A DNA stretch of 51,288 nt from an uncultured Eubacteriales bacterium. Lineage in GTDB: Bacteria; Bacillota; Clostridia; Peptostreptococcales; Anaerovoracaceae. Positions within the stretch are counted from its first letter, which is position 1, and every line of letters starts with the position of its first letter. The stretch covers positions 1 to 51,288 of the forward strand of contig ONJG01000027.1 of the NCBI GenBank assembly GCA_900318105.1. The letters are read 5' to 3'. The notes beneath the pieces are model-generated. The model worked only from the letters and a program-made list of their open reading frames with translations, was not told the DNA's origin and did no database searches. Position numbers and translations under genes: made by a program. Positions 25,791-35,843 of the stretch are shown piece by piece.

Positions 25791-26633
25791 ATGAAAAAGA
25801 AATTCACTATTCTCGGAATTATATTCACAATGATTTTCACAATGGTAGTATTCTCCGCATGTGGAGGCGGCGGAGAGGAAGCTGCGACGGATGAAGGAAC
25901 TGAAAGCGCTGAGACAGTCACATTCAAGCAGGGATTCGACAAGGATTTCCCGCCATACTCATACATAGGAGATGATGGCAAAACCACAGGATTTGACGTA
26001 GAACTCGCTCAGGCTGTATGCGAACTCAACGGATGGGAGTATGAAGGTGTTCCTATCAACTGGGATGCAAAGGAAGCAGAGCTTGCATCGGGCAGCATCG
26101 ACTGCATCTGGTCCGGATTTACAAAGAGCCCTGACAGAGAGCCGAAGTTCGCATGGAGCGAGCCATACTCCGTTAACACAATCAAGATCATGGTTCTTGA
26201 GGATTCCGACATCAAGTCGGCTGCAGACCTTGCAGGAAAGAAAGTAGGAGTACAGGGAAGCACATCCGCACAGGAGATGCTTGAAACACCTAATGCAGAG
26301 GGCGGTGCAAAGGATCTCAGAGATACATTCGGGGACTTCCCGGCATATGACACATACACAGTAGCAGTTAACGACCTCAAGGCCGGAGCTATTGATGCTA
26401 TCGCCATCGATGTAACAACAGGTGACTACCAGATGACAAAGGTTGACGGACTCAAGTATCTGGATGAGGATATCTGCGAAGAGGTATATGCCATCGGATT
26501 CCGTACGGATGATACCGAGCTGGCAGAACAGGTAAACACTGCTCTCAAGACTCTTGCGGAAAACGGCAAGATGGATGAGATCGGCAAGAAATATCCTGAG
26601 ATTTACGAGAATCTCTCGATGATTAAAAAATAA
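25791..26633 (+). CDS. Amino-acid ABC transporter binding lipoprotein
   Basis: A 280-residue family 3 solute-binding lipoprotein. The lipobox FSAC is at residues 21-24. Landmarks in normal order are FPPYSYIGDDGKTTGFDVELA near 54, GSIDCIWSGFT near 97, AADLAGKKVGVQGSTS near 147 and the C-terminal KTLAENGKMDEIGKKY. The wording resembles polar amino-acid and cystine binding proteins but does not settle the ligand. AAAGGTAAC precedes the start. Confidence 0.92.
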   Translation: MKKKFTILGIIFTMIFTMVVFSACGGGGEEAATDEGTESAETVTFKQGFDKDFPPYSYIGDDGKTTGFDVELAQAVCELNGWEYEGVPINWDAKEAELASGSIDCIWSGFTKSPDREPKFAWSEPYSVNTIKIMVLEDSDIKSAADLAGKKVGVQGSTSAQEMLETPNAEGGAKDLRDTFGDFPAYDTYTVAVNDLKAGAIDAIAIDVTTGDYQMTKVDGLKYLDEDICEEVYAIGFRTDDTELAEQVNTALKTLAENGKMDEIGKKYPEIYENLSMIKK

Positions 26634-26680
26634 GCCATTGCCGCGGAGGCGGCTGGATACTTTCTCAATCAAATAAAAAC

Positions 26681-26722
26681 GCAGAGGCTTCGCGAGATGG
26701 TTTGGTCCCGCGAAGCGTCTGT
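26681..26722 (+). terminator. Attenuator-like hairpin between binding protein and permease
   Basis: GCTTCGCG and CGCGAAGC form the core stem, extended by AGA/TCT on the outside, with a 14-base loop. Only TTTGT follows, so it should stop some transcripts and explain more binding protein than permease, a common arrangement in ABC operons. Confidence 0.6.
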
Positions 26723-26744
26723 TTGTAAAAAAAGAGGACAATTT

Positions 26745-27392
26745 ATGACTTTTGAAACAATGTTATCGACCATGGCAAGCGGTATGCTCAAGACGGGCCT
26801 GATATTCGTGCTGACCCTGCTTGGTTCGCTGCCGCTGGGAATGGTGGTCGCACTTCTCAGAAAATCAAGATTCGCTGTAGTGAGAGGAATAATAAGCGTA
26901 TATATATCAATTATCAGGGGAACCCCTCTGATGCTGCAGCTTCTGGTTTGGTACTTCGGACCTTTCTACCTGTTCGGGTGGAATATAGGAAGCTGGAGAT
27001 TTCCGGCCATTATAGTGGCCTTTGTGGTGAACTATGCAGCTTACTTCGCTGAGATATACCGCGGCGGAATAGAATCCATCCCGCAGGGACAGTACGAGGC
27101 GGCGCAGGTTCTGGGATACACAAAATTCCAGACATTTATGAAGATTATACTGCCGCAGGTTGTTAAGATTATAATGCCTTCGGTGACCAACGAAGTTATC
27201 ACGCTCGTAAAAGATACATCGATGGCTTTCACGCTGGCATATGCGGAGGTATTCTCCCTGGCCAAGCAGATATCTGCTTCCCAGTCTTCATTCATGCCGT
27301 TCCTGATAGCCGGCGTGTTCTACTTCGTGGCCAATTACGTGGTTGAGTTCGTAATGAAGCGCGTGGAAAAATCCATGGATTATTACAAATAG
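26745..27392 (+). CDS. Amino-acid ABC transporter permease
   Basis: A 215-residue HisM/GlnP-type permease with about five helices. [20 protein letters not shown] near residue 64 and the EAA loop [22 protein letters not shown] near 122 are diagnostic. The start at 26745 follows AAGAGGACAA; the longer frame begins inside the hairpin and is rejected. It probably works as a homodimer with the ATPase that starts 11 bp downstream. Confidence 0.92.
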   Translation: MTFETMLSTMASGMLKTGLIFVLTLLGSLPLGMVVALLRKSRFAVVRGIISVYISIIRGTPLMLQLLVWYFGPFYLFGWNIGSWRFPAIIVAFVVNYAAYFAEIYRGGIESIPQGQYEAAQVLGYTKFQTFMKIILPQVVKIIMPSVTNEVITLVKDTSMAFTLAYAEVFSLAKQISASQSSFMPFLIAGVFYFVANYVVEFVMKRVEKSMDYYK

Positions 27393-27403
27393 GAGGGCCG
27401 GAC

Positions 27404-28162
27404 ATGATACTTGAAATGAACAATATACAGAAACAATTCGATGAGCTCGAAGTTCTCGAAGATATCAGTTTCGGCGTGGACAGCGGAGAAGTAGTGAGCA
27501 TTATCGGACCGTCGGGTTCGGGTAAATCCACACTCCTCAGATGCGCCACTTTCCTTGAGACGATAGACGGCGGAGAGATAATTTACATGGGTGAAAAGGC
27601 TGCCTGGACCGATGAAAACGGAGAAGCAGTCTACGTAGGACCGCAGGAGATGAAGAAATTCAGAGGCTACTGCGGACTGGTATTTCAGCAGTTCAATCTC
27701 TTCCCTCATTACAGCATACTGAAAAACATAACGGATGCACCCATACAGGTGCAGGGTGTAAGCAGGGATGAGGCTGAGTCGAATGCGATGGACCTGCTGC
27801 GCAAGATGGGCATAGAAGACAAAGCGGATTCGTATCCGTATCAGCTGTCCGGCGGACAGCAGCAAAGGGTTGCCATAGCGAGGGCACTTGCGATGAAACC
27901 GGAGATTCTGTTCTTTGATGAGCCCACATCGGCCCTTGATCCCGAGCTTACCGGAGAGGTACTGAAGGTCATCAAACAGCTCGCAGACGAGAAAATGACC
28001 ATGGTGGTCGTTACGCACGAGATGCCTTTTGCAAAGGCGGTGAGCGACCGCGTCATATTCATGGACGGAGGCGTGATAGTCGAACAGGGCGATCCGAAAG
28101 ACGTGTTCGACAATCCTCAGGAGGAGAGAACAAAACAGTTCCTGAGCGTGTTTGAACGTTAG
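27404..28162 (+). CDS. Amino-acid ABC transporter ATP-binding protein
   Basis: A 252-residue GlnQ-type ATPase: GPSGSGKST near residue 35, Q-loop [12 protein letters not shown], signature LSGGQQQR, Walker [14 protein letters not shown] and H-loop VTHEM. A slightly expanded loop ([15 protein letters not shown], near 66) precedes the Q-loop. An AGGAGGG site precedes the start. This is the standard architecture, unlike the tailed paralogue at 22113. Confidence 0.94.
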   Translation: MILEMNNIQKQFDELEVLEDISFGVDSGEVVSIIGPSGSGKSTLLRCATFLETIDGGEIIYMGEKAAWTDENGEAVYVGPQEMKKFRGYCGLVFQQFNLFPHYSILKNITDAPIQVQGVSRDEAESNAMDLLRKMGIEDKADSYPYQLSGGQQQRVAIARALAMKPEILFFDEPTSALDPELTGEVLKVIKQLADEKMTMVVVTHEMPFAKAVSDRVIFMDGGVIVEQGDPKDVFDNPQEERTKQFLSVFER

Positions 28163-28166
28163 CCTG

Positions 28167-28192
28167 CCATCCTGAGCGAAGCTAAGGATCTT
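28167..28192. repeat. CATCCTGAGC-type intergenic repeat
   Basis: The sequence CCATCCTGAGCGAAGC followed by TAAGGATCTT closely resembles a short palindromic repeat seen between genes of many bacterial genomes, consensus-like CATCCTGAGC..GAAGGATCT. The arms ATCCT and AGGAT are complementary. It lies between the ATPase stop and the racemase gene and may affect transcript stability. Only one clear copy was seen in this window; the link to the family is from memory. Confidence 0.5.
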
Positions 28193-28209
28193 AATGAGGA
28201 TAATTGCTG

Positions 28210-29016
28210 ATGGATATAAAGTATTCGATATTCGATCCTACGGGAAATATAACGGCGCTGGTGGAGACCAGGGTGGCGAATGCAGAGCAGCCTGCCATTG
28301 CGGATGAGATTATGAAAGCTCATCCGCAGGTGGAACAGGTCGGCTTTGTATACTTCGTGCCGGGCCGTCCTGTTCCTGCGCTGCTGCGCATGGCAGGCGG
28401 CGAGTTCTGCGGAAACGCGACCATGAGCGCCGCGGCCCTCTATCTTATGAGAAGCGGAGAGGAGACCGACAGCGTCAGGGTGAACGTGAGCGGTGTCTCC
28501 AGGCCGATAGAGGTGAGCCTCAAGGCAAAGGACGACGGCAGCTATGACGCCGGAGTGCAGATGCCGGAGGCCCTTGAAATAAGCATACAAAAGCTCCGGT
28601 CAAACGTGGCCGATGCCTCCATGACCGTGGTCAGAATGGAGGGGATTTCGCATATTGTGATTGAGAGCTTTTCCGGGCTTTACTCACTGAAAGATGATAA
28701 ACAGGCTGCGGAGCAGCTTGTAAGGGACTGGTGCAGCGAACTTGGAGCCGATTGCCTGGGGCTTATGTTCCTCGAAGGAGACGGCACATCATGGAAGCTT
28801 ACACCGCTTGTCTACGTGCCGGGAGCAGACACGATGTTCTGGGAGAACTCCTGTGCGAGCGGGACGGCGGCGGTCGGCATGTATATGGCGTCGAAACTCG
28901 AAGAGACCGTCGACATGACGATAAATGAGCCGGCCGGCACGATGAGGGTGTCGAGCGATCCGGAGGTCCGGAAGACAATAATATATGGAAACACCAAACT
29001 GATTTGCGATAATTAG
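28210..29016 (+). CDS. DapF-like cofactor-independent amino-acid racemase/epimerase
   Basis: A 268-residue protein of the diaminopimelate epimerase superfamily. Both catalytic cysteines are present: Cys67 in GGEFCGNAT and Cys215 in WENSCASGTA, each in the proline-racemase/DapF type of loop. The GGEFCGNA wording is closer to the broad racemase group that includes histidine racemases such as CntK than to canonical DapF. The ATG at 28210 follows GAGGA by 9 bp; an in-frame TTG at 28204 is too close. It follows an amino-acid transporter and precedes a threonine-aldolase-like gene, which suggests inversion of an imported amino acid. Confidence 0.85.
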   Translation: MDIKYSIFDPTGNITALVETRVANAEQPAIADEIMKAHPQVEQVGFVYFVPGRPVPALLRMAGGEFCGNATMSAAALYLMRSGEETDSVRVNVSGVSRPIEVSLKAKDDGSYDAGVQMPEALEISIQKLRSNVADASMTVVRMEGISHIVIESFSGLYSLKDDKQAAEQLVRDWCSELGADCLGLMFLEGDGTSWKLTPLVYVPGADTMFWENSCASGTAAVGMYMASKLEETVDMTINEPAGTMRVSSDPEVRKTIIYGNTKLICDN

Positions 29017-29033
29017 TATCCGGGAGGAAATAC

Positions 29034-30056
29034 ATGGTTTCATTTGACTGCGATTACAACAGGGGAGCACATCCCGAAATACTGAAAAAACTCATAGATA
29101 CCAATTTTGAGGTGCAGCCGGGATACGGCTTTGATGAATACACCGCGTCCGCAAAGGAAAAGATCAAAAAAGCATGCGGAGGCGGAGACATTGAAGTGGA
29201 ATTCCTGACCGGCGGGACACAGACCAATGCCGTGGTAATATCCACCATGCTCAAGGACTATCAGGGCGTGATTGCGGCAGACAGCGGGCATGTCAGCGTG
29301 CATGAGTCCGGTGCCATAGAGTATTCGGGTCACAAGGTGCTGAGCATCCCGGGACATGACGGCAAACTTCAGGCAGCCGATGTCAGGGCGTGGGTAGATA
29401 ATTTCTACGGCGATGCGACATACGAGCACATGGTGATACCCGGCATGGTTTACATATCGCAGCCGACGGAGCTCGGCACGCTCTACAGCAAAGCGGAGAT
29501 AGAGGCGCTGACGGAGATTTGCCGTGAGAGGGACATGCTCTTATATATAGACGGAGCGAGGCTCGGTTACGGCCTCATGAGCGACGAGTCAGATATGACT
29601 CTTGAAGACATCGCACGCATGGCGGATGTGTTTTACATCGGAGGCACCAAGGTCGGAGCGCTCTGCGGAGAAGCCGTCGTGTTTACCGGCGGTTGCAGGC
29701 CCGCGCACTTCATGACATCGGTCAAGAAAAGGGGCGCCCTTCTGGCCAAGGGCAGGCTGCTCGGCGCACAGTTTGATGCGCTCTTTACCGACGATCTCTA
29801 CTTTAAGATCAGCAGACATGCAATCAAGATGTCCGAGCAGATAAAGGAAATAATCAGGGAAAAGGGCTGGGAGATATACCTCCTGACCCCGACAAACCAG
29901 CAGTTCGTGCTTTTCGATGAAAAGCAGATGGAGGAGATAGGTTCAAAAGTCGGCTTTGACAGGTGGGCTCCGTATGATGAGACGCGCACCATCGTCAGAT
30001 TTGCCGGCAGCTGGTCCACAACTCAGGAGGATATAGAAGCGCTCAGGAAAGTATAG
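29034..30056 (+). CDS. ltaE: Threonine-aldolase-like PLP enzyme
   Basis: A 340-residue fold-type I PLP enzyme of the beta-eliminating lyase/threonine aldolase family, cleaving threonine or other beta-hydroxy amino acids to glycine and an aldehyde. Visible residues: His86 (SGHVSVHE) stacking on PLP, Asp173 and Arg176 (YIDGARLGYGL), and Lys206 (YIGGTKVGALCGE) forming the Schiff base. GGGAGGAAA precedes the start. It is 17 bp after the racemase gene. Glycine released here would connect with the serine and glycine genes in this region. Substrate chirality cannot be read from sequence. Confidence 0.9.
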   Translation: MVSFDCDYNRGAHPEILKKLIDTNFEVQPGYGFDEYTASAKEKIKKACGGGDIEVEFLTGGTQTNAVVISTMLKDYQGVIAADSGHVSVHESGAIEYSGHKVLSIPGHDGKLQAADVRAWVDNFYGDATYEHMVIPGMVYISQPTELGTLYSKAEIEALTEICRERDMLLYIDGARLGYGLMSDESDMTLEDIARMADVFYIGGTKVGALCGEAVVFTGGCRPAHFMTSVKKRGALLAKGRLLGAQFDALFTDDLYFKISRHAIKMSEQIKEIIREKGWEIYLLTPTNQQFVLFDEKQMEEIGSKVGFDRWAPYDETRTIVRFAGSWSTTQEDIEALRKV

Positions 30057-30120
30057 AGCCAAAGACAGACCTTTGTGGTAGAATAAGAGCAGCAAAACCA
30101 CAGAAAGATTACAGACAAAT

Positions 30121-32469
30121 ATGCTCTTAAAAGATGTTGAAATAGGAAAGACCGTCACCATAGAAAAGGTAGGCGGACAAGGAGCTCTTCGTCAGCACTT
30201 TCTGGATATGGGAGTGATACCCGGAACGGAAGTTACCGTGGTCAAGTATGCACCTCTCGGAGATCCGGTAGAACTCAAGATCCATGGATACGAGCTGACG
30301 CTGAGGCTGGAGGATGCCGGTAAGATAGAAGTCTCACCGGCTGTTGTTCAAGTTGCAAAAAAAGAAGAAGAGCCGGCGGACAGGAATGCAGAGCCCGTTC
30401 ACCCGGGTCTTGGAGAAAGCGGCAAATTCCACCCCAAGGGAAGCGGGGACCCTCTGCCTGAGGGGACCACGCTGACTTTTGCGCTGGTCGGAAACCAGAA
30501 CAGCGGCAAGACAACGCTCTTCAATAGGCTGACGGGATCGAATCAGCACGTCGGGAATTTCCCGGGCGTCACGGTCGACAGGAAAACCGGAGCCATTCAG
30601 GGACACGCAGGCACCGAGATTACAGACCTCCCGGGCATCTACTCGATGTCTCCTTATTCCAATGAGGAGGTAGTGTCCAGGAATTTCGTGCTTGAGGAAA
30701 AACCGAAAGCCATCATCAACATAGTCGATGCGACCAACATAGAGAGAAATCTGTATCTGACGATGCAGCTGCTCGAGATGGGTATCCCGATGGTGGTGGC
30801 CCTCAATATGATGGACGAGGTTGTGGCCAATAAAGGGAGCATAGACGTCAACGGCATGGAGGCCATGCTCGGAGTTCCGGTGGTCCCGATCTCCGCAGCC
30901 AGGAATGAAGGCATAGAGGAGCTCGTGGATCATGCGATACATGTTGCTTATTATCAGGAAAAACCGCTTCGTCAGGATTTCTGCGACGAGACGGACAACG
31001 GCGGCGCAGTTCACAGAGCCATTCACGCCATCATCCATCTCATACAGGATCATGCCGAAAGCGCCGGGATACCGCTGAGATTTGCCGCATCCAAGGTCAT
31101 AGAGGGCGATGATCTGGTGATATCAAAGCTGGGACTGGACCGGAACGAGCTTGAGATGATGGAGCATATAGTGCTTCAGATGGAAAACGAGCGCGGGCTC
31201 GACAGAAGCGCGGCTATGGCCGATATGAGATTTTCGTTCATACAGAAGGTCGCGGATGCGACCGTCACCAAACCGAAGGAAAGCAGGGAGAGAATCAGGA
31301 GTGAGAAGATCGACAGATTCCTCACCGGCAAATTCACGGCAATTCCCGCATTCATAGGAATTATGAGCCTGGTGTTCTGGCTTACGTTCAATGTTATCGG
31401 GGCATGGCTCCAGGGACTGCTGGAGACGGGAATCGGAGCTCTTACCGATGCCGTAGATACGCTCCTTACAAACACGGGAGTCAATGCTGTTGTTCACGAT
31501 CTGATTATCGGAGGACTGTTCGAGGGGGTCGGAAGCATACTGAGTTTTATCCCCATTATAGTCACGCTCTTTTTCTTCCTCTCAATACTCGAAGACAGCG
31601 GATATATAGCAAGGGTTGCATTTGTGATGGATAAGATGCTGAGACGCATAGGTCTGTCCGGACGCAGCATAGTTCCCATGCTGATAGGCTTTGGGTGCAC
31701 GGTGCCTGCCGTAATGGCCACGAGGACGCTTCCGAGTGAGAGGGACAGGAGGATGACCATACTGCTCACTCCGTTTATGAGCTGCACGGCCAAGCTCCCG
31801 ATATACGCATTTTTCGTCAATGCCTTCTTTCCGGGGCGAGGCGGCCTCATAATGACAGGGCTTTATGTCCTGGGCATATTAATCGCCATAGGATCGGCAT
31901 GCCTGTACAAGGGGACGATGTTCAGGGGGAGCGCAGCTCCGTTCGTGATGGAGCTTCCGAACTACAGGATGCCGGGCGCCAGAAACGTGGCACAGCTGCT
32001 CTGGGAAAAGGCAAAGGACTTCCTGCAGAGGGCGTTCTCGGTCATTCTGATTGCAAGCATAGTAATCTGGTTCCTCAAGAGCTTTGATACACATTTCAAC
32101 GTGGTGAGCGACTCGCAAAGCAGCATACTCGCTCAAATCGCGGGCATTATCGCACCGGTGCTGAGCCCTGTCGGTCTCGGAGACTGGCGAATAGTAACCT
32201 CCCTCATAACGGGGTTTATGGCCAAGGAAAGCGTGGTCTCCTCGATGAGGGTGCTGTTTGAGGGCAATGTCCGGGCGGCCATCGACAGCGTCACCGCCGC
32301 ATCGATGCTGGTATTTTCGCTGTTGTACACGCCGTGTGTGGCTGCTGTCGCATCGATAAGGCGTGAACTCGGAGGCAGATGGGCAATCGGCGTGGTGGTA
32401 TGGCAGTGTACACTAGCCTGGATATTCGCGCTGATAACCAGAATAGTTGTTTCCGGACTGATTATGTAA
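30121..32469 (+). CDS. feoB: Ferrous iron transporter, FeoA-FeoB fusion
   Basis: A 782-residue fusion. Residues 1-75 are an FeoA (SH3-like) domain. A charged linker runs to about 115. The GTPase follows, with GNQNSGKTT at 124-132, the DLPGIYSM switch at 169-176 and NMMD as the guanine-binding motif. The membrane part, from about 400, has the FeoB gate sequences (PMLIGFGCTVPAVMATRT, TPFMSCTAKLPIY). Natural FeoA-FeoB fusions are common in Clostridia. The start has only a weak AGAAAGA site, and a TAGAAT -10-like box is at 30079. It takes up Fe(II) under anaerobic conditions. Confidence 0.95.
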   Translation: MLLKDVEIGKTVTIEKVGGQGALRQHFLDMGVIPGTEVTVVKYAPLGDPVELKIHGYELTLRLEDAGKIEVSPAVVQVAKKEEEPADRNAEPVHPGLGESGKFHPKGSGDPLPEGTTLTFALVGNQNSGKTTLFNRLTGSNQHVGNFPGVTVDRKTGAIQGHAGTEITDLPGIYSMSPYSNEEVVSRNFVLEEKPKAIINIVDATNIERNLYLTMQLLEMGIPMVVALNMMDEVVANKGSIDVNGMEAMLGVPVVPISAARNEGIEELVDHAIHVAYYQEKPLRQDFCDETDNGGAVHRAIHAIIHLIQDHAESAGIPLRFAASKVIEGDDLVISKLGLDRNELEMMEHIVLQMENERGLDRSAAMADMRFSFIQKVADATVTKPKESRERIRSEKIDRFLTGKFTAIPAFIGIMSLVFWLTFNVIGAWLQGLLETGIGALTDAVDTLLTNTGVNAVVHDLIIGGLFEGVGSILSFIPIIVTLFFFLSILEDSGYIARVAFVMDKMLRRIGLSGRSIVPMLIGFGCTVPAVMATRTLPSERDRRMTILLTPFMSCTAKLPIYAFFVNAFFPGRGGLIMTGLYVLGILIAIGSACLYKGTMFRGSAAPFVMELPNYRMPGARNVAQLLWEKAKDFLQRAFSVILIASIVIWFLKSFDTHFNVVSDSQSSILAQIAGIIAPVLSPVGLGDWRIVTSLITGFMAKESVVSSMRVLFEGNVRAAIDSVTAASMLVFSLLYTPCVAAVASIRRELGGRWAIGVVVWQCTLAWIFALITRIVVSGLIM

Positions 32470-32510
32470 AAAAGAGCTTGGATGCTCAGACTTATACAGA
32501 AAGGGTTTTA

Positions 32511-34124
32511 ATGAGTAAGATTTATATCACAGGACACAGAAATCCGGACCTCGACAGTCTCTGCGCCGCCGTATCATATGCAGCGCTCAAAAATGCCGTG
32601 GATAAGGAGAATGAATACATACCCGTCAGGGCGAGCCACCTGTCGGACAGCGTCAGAAAGCAGATGGACGTTATGGAGCTCGAAATTCCGCCGTACAAAA
32701 AAGACGTCCTGCCCAAGGTCAGGGATGTCATGATGAAGCCGACAGCACATCTGCAGGCGGATGCGCCCATATACGAGCTGATAAAAACATACAGCACCGA
32801 CAAGCCGTCGGTGGTACCGATATATGACGGCGACAAATTCAAGGGGCTTCTGAGCGTGGATGATATCACCTCGTGGTTCCTGTCAGACAACAGGGAGAAA
32901 CTACCGACATATACCCTTGCGCTCGAGAGCGCGATTGAGGTGATTGACGCAAGGCTTGTAAAGAAAGGAAAGTCCGATACGATAGAGGGCTCGATTCTCG
33001 TGGGAGCTGCGACCTTTGACTCATTCAGGGAAGCGATCGATGAGCAGAGGGACAGCATAGTCGTGATGGGAAGCCGCATCGAGCACCTCGAGTACGCAGT
33101 TAAAATGCAGGTGCCTGCAATAATCATCACCGCAGGAGGCGACGAGCCCGATGTGGACTTTTCGGCATACGACGGAAGCGTAATGATAACGAACCTCGGA
33201 ACGGCAGAGACCATCAGGAGACTCCGCCTCGCAGAACCGGTTGAATCCATGATGGTGATGGAGACCCAGACCATAGACGGGGAGGCGCTGTTTGCGGAGG
33301 GCAAATCCATATTCCTCTCATCGCATACCAGAGGTCTTGCGGTGACGCAGGGAGGAGAGTTCGCGGGCTTTGTAACCAGGAGATGTTTCCTGAATGAGCC
33401 CAGATACGATGTGATCATGGTGGATCACAACGAGCCGGCTCAGAGCATCAAGGGAATCGAATCGGCCAACGTGGTTGAAATAATCGACCACCACAGGCTG
33501 GATTCGCTTTCGACCTCAATGCCGATATTCATCGCAGCGGAGCCCCTGGGCAGCACATGCACGATAGTTTATCAGCAGTATATGAGGCACGGCATCATGC
33601 CGGATCAGACGGCTGCAAGGACCATGCTCACGGGCATTATCGCAGACACGCTCATCCTGAGGAGCCCGACGACCACGGCAGCGGATATCAGCACGGCTGA
33701 GATGCTTGCCAGGCTCGCAAAGGTAAACAGCATAGAGGAATTCGGAGAGAAGCTCTTCAGCATCACGGACAATCTCAAGACGCAAAATCCGAGGGAGATG
33801 ATACTCTCCGACTTCAAGAAGTACGAGAACTCCGGCGTGAGATTCGGGGTCGGCCAGTGCGAGGTGACCACTTTAAAGGATGTCGATGAATATGCAGAGC
33901 GCTACCTCGCGGAACTGGATAAGATAGCGGATGACCAGGAGCTCGACTGGACTGTCCTCATGGTGACGGACGTGCTGAGGGAGCAGAGCGTGCTGCTCGC
34001 TTCGGATTACAGGGCAAACCGTGAGCTCCCGTATGCGATGATTAAAGAGAGAATTTACAATATGCCGGGCGTGATGAGCCGCAAGAAACAGCTGCTTCCG
34101 ACGCTTATTTCGGCAACTAATTAG
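32511..34124 (+). CDS. CBS-domain family II inorganic pyrophosphatase
   Basis: A 537-residue manganese-dependent pyrophosphatase with regulatory insert. The N-terminal metal site is GHRNPDLDS (His9, Asp13, Asp15). One CBS domain (about 66-120), a DRTGG domain (about 155-245) and a second CBS domain follow. Then DHH motifs VDHNEPAQS and IDHHRLDS near residues 300-330 and a DHHA2 end with SRKKQLLP complete it. In characterised relatives the insert binds adenine nucleotides and diadenosine polyphosphates. The start follows AAAGGG; the frame continues upstream into feoB but that part is a shadow. Confidence 0.93.
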   Translation: MSKIYITGHRNPDLDSLCAAVSYAALKNAVDKENEYIPVRASHLSDSVRKQMDVMELEIPPYKKDVLPKVRDVMMKPTAHLQADAPIYELIKTYSTDKPSVVPIYDGDKFKGLLSVDDITSWFLSDNREKLPTYTLALESAIEVIDARLVKKGKSDTIEGSILVGAATFDSFREAIDEQRDSIVVMGSRIEHLEYAVKMQVPAIIITAGGDEPDVDFSAYDGSVMITNLGTAETIRRLRLAEPVESMMVMETQTIDGEALFAEGKSIFLSSHTRGLAVTQGGEFAGFVTRRCFLNEPRYDVIMVDHNEPAQSIKGIESANVVEIIDHHRLDSLSTSMPIFIAAEPLGSTCTIVYQQYMRHGIMPDQTAARTMLTGIIADTLILRSPTTTAADISTAEMLARLAKVNSIEEFGEKLFSITDNLKTQNPREMILSDFKKYENSGVRFGVGQCEVTTLKDVDEYAERYLAELDKIADDQELDWTVLMVTDVLREQSVLLASDYRANRELPYAMIKERIYNMPGVMSRKKQLLPTLISATN

Positions 34125-34127
34125 AGA

Positions 34128-35843
34128 ATGATGATGAAACGAAAGACGAACTGGTACAAAGAAGCCGTGGTATATCAGATATATCCGCTGAGCTTCAGGG
34201 ATTCGAATAATGACGGGATAGGGGATATTCCGGGCATAATCTCCGGGCTTGACTACATCAAAGAGCTCGGGGCGAACGCCATATGGTTTTCTCCGCTCTA
34301 TCCGTCGCCGTGGGAGGACTGCGGATACGATGTATCGGATTACAGGGACATACATCCTGCGTTCGGCAGCATGGAGGACTTCGACAGGCTCCTGTCCGAG
34401 TGCCACAAAAGAGGCATAAGGGTGCTGATGGACATGGTGCTTAATCACACGAGCACGGAGCACGAGTGGTTTAAAAAGGCCATGGCCGATAAGAATTCCC
34501 CGTACCGTGACTATTACATAATCCGCCCCGGCAGGAGGAGAAGGGGGAGGCTGCTGCCTCCGACCAACTGGACATCCTCTTTTACCGGAAGCGCCTGGGA
34601 GAGAATAGAGGGGAGCGATGATTTTTATCTGCACCTCTTTGCGCCCGGACAGGCAGACCTCAACTGGGAAAATCCAAAGGTCAGGGAAGAAATCATAGAT
34701 ATACTGAAATTCTGGCTGGACAAGGGAGTCGACGGTTTCAGATTCGACGTGTTCAATCTCTACTCCAAGAGGCAGCCGATAAGAAGCGAGAGAAATCCTT
34801 TCAGATTCCAGAAGGGTTCGCCGTTCTTCGTGGACGGACCGAGGATGCACGAGTTCCTGTCGGAAATGAACGAAAAAGCGCTCTCGCTTTACGACACATA
34901 TACCGTCGGGGAGTCGTACATACCCGATGAGCTTCATGCCCACAGATATGTGATGGAAGAGTCGGGCGAACTCGACACGATCTTCGACTTTGAGCACCTG
35001 ACATCGGACAATCTCTTCGGACTCAAGATGATACCGAAACCGTTCAGCCTGAAGCGTTTTAAAAGAGGGCTGATAGACCCGCAGCTGCGCTACCACGGCA
35101 ATGCCTGGAACACGCTGGTGCTCGAAAACCACGACACCAACAGATCGGTCAGCAGGTTTGGCATCAACACAAAGAAATACCGCTACGAAGCGGCCACCTT
35201 CCTGCCGATGATCACATTCTTTGGCTGGGGTATTCCGTATATATACCAGGGTGAGGAAATAGGAATGACGAACTCGGCCTTTGAAAGCCTTGAGGATTTC
35301 AAGGATCCGGTTTCGCACTTCGTATACGGGATGATGAGGAGGCTGCATATTCCGGACAAGGCTGCGCTTTCGATGCTGAGATTCGGCGCGAGGGATAACT
35401 GCAGGACGCCCATGCAGTGGAACGCATCGGTAAATGCGGGATTCAACGAGGGAGCCGAAACATGGCAGGCGGTAAATCCGAATTACAGGGAAATAAATGC
35501 CGAAAAGGATATGGCGTCCGAAAGGTCCATATACAGGTTTTACCAGAAGCTGCTGGAGCTCAAGAAAAGCGAGGATGTGCTGATTTACGGAAATACCATA
35601 GAATATTATCCGGATGACGCCGGCATAATAGCCTACAGCAGAACTTACGAAGGAAAGAGATTTTTCGTGATGGGGAATTTCTCGGGCAGGAAGAGGAAGT
35701 GCGTCATCCCCGGGGATTTCAATCCGGATGAACTCAGTGTGAGGCTCTCAAACTACGGCAGGACGATAGCAGACAGAGAGATAACACTTAAACCATACGA
35801 AGCCATACTAATTGAAGAGATAAGAAAAACGGAGGAAAGATAA
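34128..35843 (+). CDS. GH13 alpha-glucosidase
   Basis: A 571-residue glycoside hydrolase family 13 enzyme of the oligo-1,6-glucosidase/alpha-glucosidase group. Catalytic residues: nucleophile Asp207 (DGFRFDVFN), acid/base Glu262 (TVGESY) and Asp336 (LENHDTNR). Substrate-site MVLNHTSTEHEWF is near residue 103. No signal peptide, so it acts in the cytosol on short alpha-glucosides. Three consecutive ATG codons open the gene; the first is used here and no strong ribosome binding site is present. It is 3 bp after the pyrophosphatase gene. Confidence 0.93.
   Translation: MMMKRKTNWYKEAVVYQIYPLSFRDSNNDGIGDIPGIISGLDYIKELGANAIWFSPLYPSPWEDCGYDVSDYRDIHPAFGSMEDFDRLLSECHKRGIRVLMDMVLNHTSTEHEWFKKAMADKNSPYRDYYIIRPGRRRRGRLLPPTNWTSSFTGSAWERIEGSDDFYLHLFAPGQADLNWENPKVREEIIDILKFWLDKGVDGFRFDVFNLYSKRQPIRSERNPFRFQKGSPFFVDGPRMHEFLSEMNEKALSLYDTYTVGESYIPDELHAHRYVMEESGELDTIFDFEHLTSDNLFGLKMIPKPFSLKRFKRGLIDPQLRYHGNAWNTLVLENHDTNRSVSRFGINTKKYRYEAATFLPMITFFGWGIPYIYQGEEIGMTNSAFESLEDFKDPVSHFVYGMMRRLHIPDKAALSMLRFGARDNCRTPMQWNASVNAGFNEGAETWQAVNPNYREINAEKDMASERSIYRFYQKLLELKKSEDVLIYGNTIEYYPDDAGIIAYSRTYEGKRFFVMGNFSGRKRKCVIPGDFNPDELSVRLSNYGRTIADREITLKPYEAILIEEIRKTEER

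Noticed and set aside
33873..35348. A 491-codon minus-strand frame opposite the GH13 gene
   Set aside because: Antisense shadow of a well-identified glucosidase with all catalytic residues; no family features of its own.
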